Shown: piece by piece, positions 57,234 to 64,000 of the stretch
Position numbering within the stretch: the first letter of the stretch is position 1
Layout: each line of letters opens with the position of its first letter
Assembly: GCA_028551475.1 (NCBI GenBank)
Contig: CM052359.1
Span: 3,473,583 to 3,537,582, forward strand
DNA: 64,000 nucleotides
Origin: Casuarina equisetifolia
Taxonomy: Eukaryota > Streptophyta > Magnoliopsida > Fagales > Casuarinaceae
Direction of reading: 5' to 3'
Notes under the pieces: model-generated
Seen by the model: the letters and a program-made list of their open reading frames with translations, nothing else
Told to the model about the DNA's origin: nothing
Database searches by the model: none
Translations under genes and position numbers: made by a program

Positions 57234-59313
57234 GGACTACTATGCTAAATTCTCAAAGTTGGTATTGAGGGCTGGACAGTTAACTCCTGAACAACAAATC
57301 ATGTGCTTCATCAACGGCCTAAGGGAAGCTGTGCGGGTGGATGTACAAGCAGGTAGACCTTTGACTTTATCTTTTGTTGTGGGATTAGCTCGTTTGTATG
57401 ATCACAAGCACCAATCCAGTAGAGCGGGAACATCTTTCAAAAAGATAGAACTGCCAACAAATGGAGGAAGGAGATCTGGAACTGTGGTGAGAAAGATGAC
57501 ACCTAATGAGTTGACAGATCGAAGAGCACGAGGTCTTTGCTTTCATTGCGATGAAAGATTTACACCGGGCCACCAATGCAAACGGTTGTTCGTGATAGAA
57601 GGATCATGGGAATCAGAGAATCCAAAAGGGGAAGATGAGCAAGAGGAGGTGATGGGAAGAGAAGAACCAAAAATTTCCCTCAATGCTATCAATGGGGAAG
57701 AGTCTCCTCAAACCATGCGATTTATGGGGAGTATGGGGAACCACCGAACGAGAGTCCACGTGTTGGTGGATTCCGGAAGCACCCATAATTTTGTTAGTGA
57801 AAAACTAGCAAAACATTTGGGGTTACGAGTAGATCGGAGATGTAGCTTCAACGTAAGAGTGGCCAATAGGGAAAAGATGTATAGTCCTAGACTATGCAAA
57901 GGCTTAATGGTGAAGGTACAAGGAGTTGTTTTTACATTAGATTTGTATTTACTTCCTTTGCAGGGAGTGGATGTGGTTCTAGGCATTCATTGGCTTAGAA
58001 CCTTAGGACCTATCGTATGGGACTTTGATAAACTCACCATGGAGTTTATTGTTAAGGATAATCCCATTAAACTCCAAGGAGGGCTATCTCAAGAAGATCA
58101 GGTAATCAAGATCAACAAGATGGAGAAAATACTTAAGAAGGAAAAGATGGGGATGCTGTTATGCATAAACCATATCCATACGATGGAAGTGGAGGGAGAT
58201 CGTGGGGTGATTGGAGATCCAGATATTCATGAGGTTCTTGAATCCTTTGGAGATGTTTTTTGTGAACCCACGGGATTACCACCCTTGCGAGATCATGACC
58301 ATGGGATCCACCTTCAACATCTTGATCGTCCGGTGTCGGTGCGGCCTTACAAGTATCCTTTTTCTCAAAAGATAGAAATTGAAAGGGTGGTAAAGGAACT
58401 CCTAGAGGCAGGGATCATTCGCCCTAGTGTGAGTCCTTTTTCTTCTCTAGTACTTTTGGTTAAGAAGAAAGACGGATCATGGAGGCTTTGTGTGGACTAC
58501 CAAGAGTTGAATAAGGGCACCATTAAAGATAAGTTTCCCATGCCAATGGTGGATGAGCTTCTAGACGAGTTACATGGAGCCACTCTCTTTTCCAAATTGG
58601 ATTTGAGGGCGGGGTACTATCAAATTCAAATCAAACTAGAAGATACTTCCAAGACGGCATTCCGAACTCATAATGGTCATTATGAATTCTTGGTAATGCT
58701 ATTTAGGCTTTCTAATGCTCCATCAACTTTTCAATCGTTGATGAATTCGGTATTTCGCCATTTCCTTCGAAAATTTGTTTTAATATTCTTTGATGATATT
58801 ATGGTTTATAGTAAAAATCATAGTGAGCATATTGATCATTTAAAACAAGTTTTGATGGTTTTACGGGAGCATAAATTGTATGTTAAGGGGTCTAAGTGTG
58901 ACTTTGCCAAGGAAGAGATCCAATTTTTGGGTCACGTTGTTAAAGCTGGTGGAGTTACGGTAGACATGGAAAAGGTTAAGGCCATTAATGATTGGGCGAA
59001 AAAAGATGGATTCAAATGGGGAGAGGTAGCAGAGGAAGCTTTCAAACAGCTGAAACAAGCACTCACGGATGCCCTAGTTCTAGCCTTGCCTGACTTTACC
59101 CAGCCGTTTACGGTATGGTGTGATGCATCAGGTAACGGCGTGGGCGCCGTTTTATCACAGGGGAGGCAACCAGTGGCATTCTTCAACCGAGCACTACGTG
59201 GGAAACACCTCTTTCTTTCTACCTATGAGAAAGAGATGATGGCCCTTGTCTTAGCTATTCAAAGGTGGCGACACTACTTGCTAGGCCACAAATTCATTGT
59301 GAAGTTTGATTAA
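57160..59313 (+). pseudogene. Chromovirus gag end, protease, RT and RNase H (717-codon frame)
   Basis: True homology begins near residue 18 (LKQSGSFEDYYAKF). A zinc knuckle lies at 127-140 (CFHCDERFTPGHQC), the retropepsin active site at 204-206 (DSG), RT with LCVDYQELNK and the FFDDIMVYS catalytic motif near residue 544, and RNase H with WCDASG near 651. Between RT and RNase H the frame jumps from AINDWAK to KDGFKW. The family normally has about 40-50 residues there (the RGFLGLTGYYRRF region), so an in-frame deletion has occurred. The frame ends at a TAA where RNase H should continue. Confidence 0.9.
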
Positions 59314-59319
59314 CGAAGC

Positions 59320-61131
59320 TTGCGGTTCCTTTGGGAGCAACGACTCACAACACCTGCGCAACATCGGTGGCTCTCAAAGTTAATGGGTTTTGACTTTACT
59401 GTCGAATATACCCCTAGAGTGGCCAACACAGTGGCTGATGCATTGTCTAGAAAACGGGAAGTGGAGGAGATGGGATGTGAGGAAGAGGCCACAGTTGAAA
59501 AAAAATTAGGAGTTACAGAAACCCAAAATGGTTGGCAGAAGAGCGAGATTCTTCCCTCAAAAGTAGGATGGTTAGGTGATAAGCCAGTCCTAAAATCAAA
59601 GGAGACAACCTAAACGGAAAAAGAAGGAAAGGAGTTAACGAAAGGAGAAACTTACGCAATCTCTTCTCCTATTCCGCAATGGTTGGATACAATTAAGGAA
59701 GAAAATTTTTCTAACCCTATTTTGCAGGAAATAGTCAAAAGAATTAAAAATGAAGAGTTGGTGGATCCATGGGAGTTAAGAGATGGGGTGATATTCTTTA
59801 AAGGAAGGATATATTTAGCAAAAAATTCAGAGCTCATCCCAACGCTATTATCGGAAATTCATAACGGGTTTCATGAAGAAGTCTTTAAAACTCTTCAAAG
59901 AGTTAAGGCTAATTTCTTTTGGCCAAATATGAAGGAACACGTGGCTAATCTTGTCCGTTAATGTGATATTTGTCAACGCCAAAAATGGGAAAGCACATCA
60001 CCCCCAGGACTACTTTATCCTTTAAATATTCCTGAGAGAATATGGGAGGAAGTGTCCATGGATTTCGTAGAGGGTTTGCCGAGATCAGAGGGAAAAAATG
60101 CCATTATGGTAATGGTGGACCGTCTTTCAAAATTTGCCCATTTTGTGGCAATAGCTCACCCTTTCACGGCTTCAATAGTGGCACAACTTTTTTTTGATCA
60201 TGTGATGAAAATTTATGGGCTGCCAAAGAAGATTATTTGTGATCGAGACCCTATTTTCAAGGGACAATTTTGGAAGGAGCTTTTCAATCGATAGGGAACT
60301 AGCTTTAATTTCTCATCGGCATAGCACCCACAAACAGATGGTCAAACTAAAGTGGTTAATCGCACATTGGAGATGTACCTTTGATGTTTTGTAGGTGAGG
60401 AGCCAAAGACTTGGTCACGATGGTTATCATGGGCCGAGTATGGATACAACACTAGTATTCATTCAGCCACTGGAATATCCCCGTATGAAGCCATTTTCGA
60501 AAGGAGTCCACCAGCATTAATTGATTATATTCTAGGATCTTCTCCAACGGAGGCAGTGGATCAAGCATTAAAGAGTCGAGATCGCATCCTTAAAGATCTC
60601 AAATTCCATTTGCAAAAAGCTCAAAACAAGATGAAGAAATTTTATGATTTGAAGCATCGTGAGGTGCAATTTGAGGAAGGGGAAAGGGTTTTTGTGAAAC
60701 TCCGACCTTATCGACAGACCACAATTGCAGTTCGGCAATCATTGAAGTTATCACCATGATATTTTGGGCCGTATGAGATAATCAAGAAGATTAGCCCTGT
60801 AGCTTATCAACTCCAATTGCCCAAAGACTCCAGGGTGCATCCGGTTTTTCATATTTCTGCCCTTAAAAGATTCATCGGAACAGGAACACCGGTGCAAACG
60901 GAACTACCAAAATTGTCCAATGAAGATGAAAAGTTATTGCCCTTCCCGCAAGCCATTCTTGATAAAAGGATTCAAAAGAAGAAACCCCAAGTCTTAGTTC
61001 ATTGGCGTGGGCTCTCTCCAACAGATGCTACATGGGTGGAGGAGAAAGTATTATGGGAACAATTTCCTGAGATAGACCTTGCAGGCAAGGTCTTCTCCAA
61101 CGGGGATGGAATGTTACAAGAAGCCACGTAG
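59320..61131 (+). pseudogene. Chromovirus RNase H end, integrase and chromodomain, broken
   Basis: Successive open pieces separated by stops: RNase H end (59320-59613: TVEYTPRVANTVADALSRK), integrase zinc region (59683-59961: EIHNGFHEE..., then CDICQRQK after a stop), catalytic core (60052-60294: SMDFVEGLPRS, ICDRDPIF), C-terminal integrase (60556-60759: KKFYDLKHREVQF) and GPY plus chromodomain (60817-61131: HPVFHISALKRF, VLVHWRGLSPTDATWVEE). The chromodomain in active relatives guides insertion to chromatin. Confidence 0.88.
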
Positions 61132-61690
61132 GCATGTGATCGAGCTGACGGGAGAAGATATCTTAGAGGGGTGGGCGCTGTAGTCAAGAAAGGAATGAAT
61201 GGGAGTCGTGAAGGGGAAGAAGATTGGTGATTGATTCGTAGTTCGTGGAAGGAAAGATGGTGGTAACGTGAAGAGCAACAATTCGAATTTGAATTCAAGT
61301 GCAGCGGGCATAAGATATCTTTTAAAGTCAGCTTCCCTATTTTACAACCATTAATCAGGGGTGGTTGGGATTTCTTTATTTAAAGAAATTCGAATAACTT
61401 ACATTATTTAATATTTCCTAGTTTTTCGATTTTAATTATGTAACGTGAGGACTTTCCTTTAGAAGAGGGAGTAGACGGCTAGAAATAAGGGGGAGGACAA
61501 TTAAAGAAGGGGGGAAGAAATTGTAATCTGTTTTCCAATTTTGTAACTATCCTTGCGATTCAATGGAATTATCTTCCTAACTCTTCCTATTTTGAATTAC
61601 GTTGCAACCATAGGTCATCCTTGTAAGAGCAAGAATAGGAAGGCGTGGGACGACTTTCCAGTAGTCGGTCCAGTTACTCGCTCATTCACA

Positions 61691-61975
61691 CGAGCACGTA
61701 ATAAGTGATAGAGAGGTAACCGAATTGAAATGCATCAAAGTAGACCGGATAAATTTAATGAAAAAGGACTTTCCAATTGAATGAGGATGTCTATAGAATC
61801 AACAGCAAGCCTGTCACGTTCCAGGGAGATAAATCGAGTAACCGGCAGTTCCGCCCGAATATCACGTAGTGTAATGGGATATAAGCGCTTATTCTTTCCC
61901 TTCCCATCTACGACGACCAACAAGGTAACCCAGAGAGAAACATTCATTAATGAAGGGAGAACCTAATATACAGAA
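61691..61975. repeat. Right part of segmental duplicate B
   Basis: Matches 54785-55075 in duplicate A (gatgtctatagaatcaacag, tccagggaga.a.atcgagta, gagagaaacattcatta). In A this block follows the LecRK remnant directly; here the chromovirus lies between. Confidence 0.7.
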
Positions 61976-62046
61976 CGCGTGTGAGAGTTTTACTGACTTC
62001 TGGGAGAACCTTGTTAGCTCAAAGGTCTAGCTCACTTCCGTAGACT

Positions 62047-63113
62047 GACATGTTTAAATCAACTAAATACCCCTTATAAACAGTCTGCACCAGACTCTTC
62101 TTACAACTTCCTATTATTTGACAAGCAGTTGACAACCGAATCAATTTCGTGATGCCTCGTCCCGCTCCTCTTTCTACGTTTTGTTGAGTGATGTGAAGTT
62201 CGTCTCTGCTGTTCCTTTTCCCATTCGCTTACACCTCCAGAGTATTATGAATGCTGTAAACGCCCCAGCTATCAGAACCCCACCACAAACAGTCAGAGCC
62301 ACAACTAGTGTCATAATTTTCTCTTTCGTTTCACTTGTCTCTTCAACATCCAAGCTTGAACTGAATTCCCATGATAGAAGCGTATGCCTCTCTGTTAGCA
62401 AACCAGTAGCAGCTGAAAATCCAATTGTGACCCACTCGGGCAGAACCTTGGACAGACCGATTTGGTAGGAAAGAGTAGTTTTCTCCTGAGAATTTGACAT
62501 CCTCCCATGGGAGCAAGAGACGCTTAAATTCTTGGTAGTAGCGTTATAGACAATCCGCGCATTTACAGCACCTCTTCTATGTGAAGTAGCATTCCAAGTG
62601 TTGTAAACAGCAGAAGATATCGAGTTCTTGTTAATCCCCACATGTTCAACCGGTGGATCCCATTCCAGAAGTATCAAACTCCACGTGAACAATTTGGTTG
62701 TCAGATGAATCACTGGTGGTTGTGTTGAACAGGCCTAGAAAGCCACCTGCCGAATTTGTTGGGATTTCAAACCCAGTAGAAGCCAGGAAGAACGCAAGAC
62801 CGCTACCATAAGTATCTTTGCCTTGGGTATCAATAATGAAGGAGAAATGAGTTATGAAGTCCGAGAGGTTTCCTTTTTTACCATCCCAAAGTGGCACCTT
62901 CTCCGCATAGGTAACCCAACCAACACGGGACACAGTTGACTTTATTCATCTCAATGGCTCCATCAGAAGGTACAGCATCACCATGACATACTATGTTGGA
63001 AGCGCTGGATTCAAAGTGAGAGATTTGGAAAGAAACGGAATTCACAAAGGGAAGAAGGAAAAGCAAAATTAAGAGAGGCAGCTTGAATAATATGTTGAAA
63101 ATAATGCCCACAG
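62047..63113 (-). pseudogene. LecRK with lost start and missing kinase (copy 6)
   Basis: The aligned start codon is GTG (QAVGIIFN for QAMGTIF; codon at 63111-63113). A 2-bp loss near 62930 and an about 8-bp loss near 62663 shift frame inside the lectin. The second removes the Asn-containing part of the metal site. Lectin remainder and membrane helix (TLVVALTVCGGVLIAGAF) are readable at 62713-62174. A stop follows in the juxtamembrane part, then a decayed kinase start reads to KGYLVDLNM near 62050 and ends. The rest of the kinase is absent. An in-frame ATG at 63186 could only give a short product. Confidence 0.88.
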
Positions 63114-63186
63114 CTTGGGAAAAGAGGGAGCAGGAGAAAAGAACAAGGATAAGCGGGAGTGGAGTTACCTTTAATGCATATGTCAA

Positions 63187-63599
63187 GGCGTATATGGAGT
63201 CATATTTTTGTCTTGTGGAGCTCAGAAAAAATGGTGCCCATAAGTGCGTTTTCTGGAACTGTCATTACAAAATTAGAATAGGGTATTCATTTTTATAGTT
63301 GGATGTGAAAGACATCTGTTGCTCAAAACCAGTTGTTCTTTACTATATAATTATCTATTTATTGTCTAGATTATACTCTCTTCATAAAACCATAAAAATA
63401 AAAAATAAAACTAAAAAAAATACGAAAATATAAACCAAAGTGATTGTCCTTTAATATTATTATTTTTTTATTTTCATCGTGCTATATTGGCTTACAAAAG
63501 AGAACTGGAATAAGATGGAGAGCCGTTGCATTTTGATGACAGTTGAATTGGTATGTCAAGCTTTGTATATGACCAATATTTGTCTTCTGGTGTTTGAGG
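63187..63599. other. 5' spacer of LecRK copy 6
   Basis: AT-rich with an A/T tract near 63385-63475. No gene recognised. Confidence 0.45.
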
Positions 63600-63885
63600 T
63601 GAATTGTTATCTCATACAGAGAAGGAGCTTGAACGAAAATAAAACATACAGAAACACTTCTATGAAGATCCCTCGCCGGCATAATCTCGTCAACTCACCG
63701 ACGTGAAATATAAGACAACCCATGCCTAGTGGTACACATAAATACTATGGCCCTAGGTCTGAGGAACAGAAGTAGGCGGCAGAAAACGTAAAATAATGAA
63801 GCACACCACATTTTCATATTATGACTTTCTTAGTACCTCAACTCTCATTTGTCCACACCGTTAAAAACCTCTGCCTGATCTAATA
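63600..63885. repeat. LecRK array spacer block, last copy
   Basis: Matches 11860-12000 closely (aatctcgtcaactcacc, aagacaacccatg, ggccctaggtct) and 40440-40600 (taggcggcagaaaac). It ends at cctctgcctgatctaa, where LecRK coding sequence begins. Confidence 0.65.
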
Positions 63886-64000
63886 TGTTGGACGCATTGG
63901 ATTCAAAGCGAGATATGTGGAAAGAAACTGAATGCACAAGGGGAAGAAGAAAAATCAAAATGAAGAGAGGCGGCTTGAAGAGGATGTAGAAAATGGCGTC
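63886..64000 (-). pseudogene. LecRK N-terminal fragment fused to spacer, cut by window edge
   Basis: The minus strand reads AIFYILFKPPLFILIFLLPL, then SVSFHISRFESNASNI, equal to residues about 3-40 of the intact copies, and then runs straight into the 3' spacer block. The start codon is just outside the window. Everything after residue 40 has been deleted. Confidence 0.75.

Larger units (their letters stand above)
56850..61690 (+). mobile_element. Ty3 chromovirus, 5'-truncated and broken
   Basis: The plus strand gives gag, zinc knuckle, protease, RT, RNase H, integrase and a C-terminal chromodomain, the order of plant chromoviruses. No 5' LTR or primer-binding site is present; sequence enters gag directly at about 56850. 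Beyond the chromodomain an AT-rich segment with purine tracts (61499-61525) is probably 3' LTR, but its limits could not be set without a second LTR. The element sits inside duplicate B: LecRK remnant on the left, duplicated block on the right. cacgt occurs at both edges (56854 and 61694), which may be a target duplication or chance. Confidence 0.88.

Noticed and set aside
57160-59313. 717-codon frame as a plant protease or polymerase gene
   Set aside because: Domain order and motifs are those of a chromovirus polyprotein, with broken gag before it and broken integrase after it.
1-64000. CRISPR array, prophage, operon or biosynthetic cluster
   Set aside because: The repeats found are tandem or dispersed plant spacer and transposon repeats. 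Gene content and structure are those of a plant nuclear genome.

Overview
This window is nuclear DNA from a flowering plant, almost certainly a eudicot and probably woody. The clues are single-exon L-type lectin receptor kinase genes of the class IX type, plant retrotransposon families (Ty1/copia, Ty3 chromovirus, LINE with DUF4283-type ORF1, tRNA-derived SINE-like pieces), AT-rich intergenic DNA and no operons. The species cannot be named from the sequence.

The core is a tandem array of lectin receptor kinase (LecRK) loci, all on the minus strand. Four have long open frames: 13306-15246, 17135-19024, 26403-28343 and 43382-45322. Each encodes signal peptide, legume-lectin ectodomain, one membrane helix and a cytosolic Ser/Thr kinase. 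A fifth (48633-50567) is full length but has two 1-base frameshifts. A sixth (62047-63113) has lost its start codon and nearly all of its kinase. Smaller remnants lie at 53445-53620, 54371-54679, 56453-56734 and at the right edge (63886-64000). Flanking DNA of the ancestral unit recurs between genes. At two places (junctions near 31605 and near 29140) downstream flank is joined directly to upstream flank with no gene, so these look like loci whose gene has been deleted.

The first 11 kb is a graveyard of old retroelements: a Ty1/copia 5' LTR with primer-binding site, LINE pieces in both orientations, and an unidentified insertion of about 1.75 kb inside a LINE ORF1. The array itself carries dated insertions. 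A complete but inactive Ty1/copia element (31828-37228) has two 202-bp LTRs and a 5-bp target duplication. A 5'-truncated LINE (38068-38830) has a 15-bp target duplication. A short retroposon (15781-16117) and a solo LTR (55837-56295) also have target duplications, and the solo LTR has an empty site in a neighbouring duplicate. A Ty3 chromovirus lacking its 5' end occupies 56850 to about 61690.

The intact LecRKs should act at the plasma membrane in perception of extracellular cues, probably in defence. The array shows birth and death of such receptors: intact copies, one copy with a substituted catalytic-loop Asn and a frameshifted tail, lightly broken copies, lectin-only remnants and deleted loci. 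No new enzymatic or defence system was found outside this array and the mobile elements.
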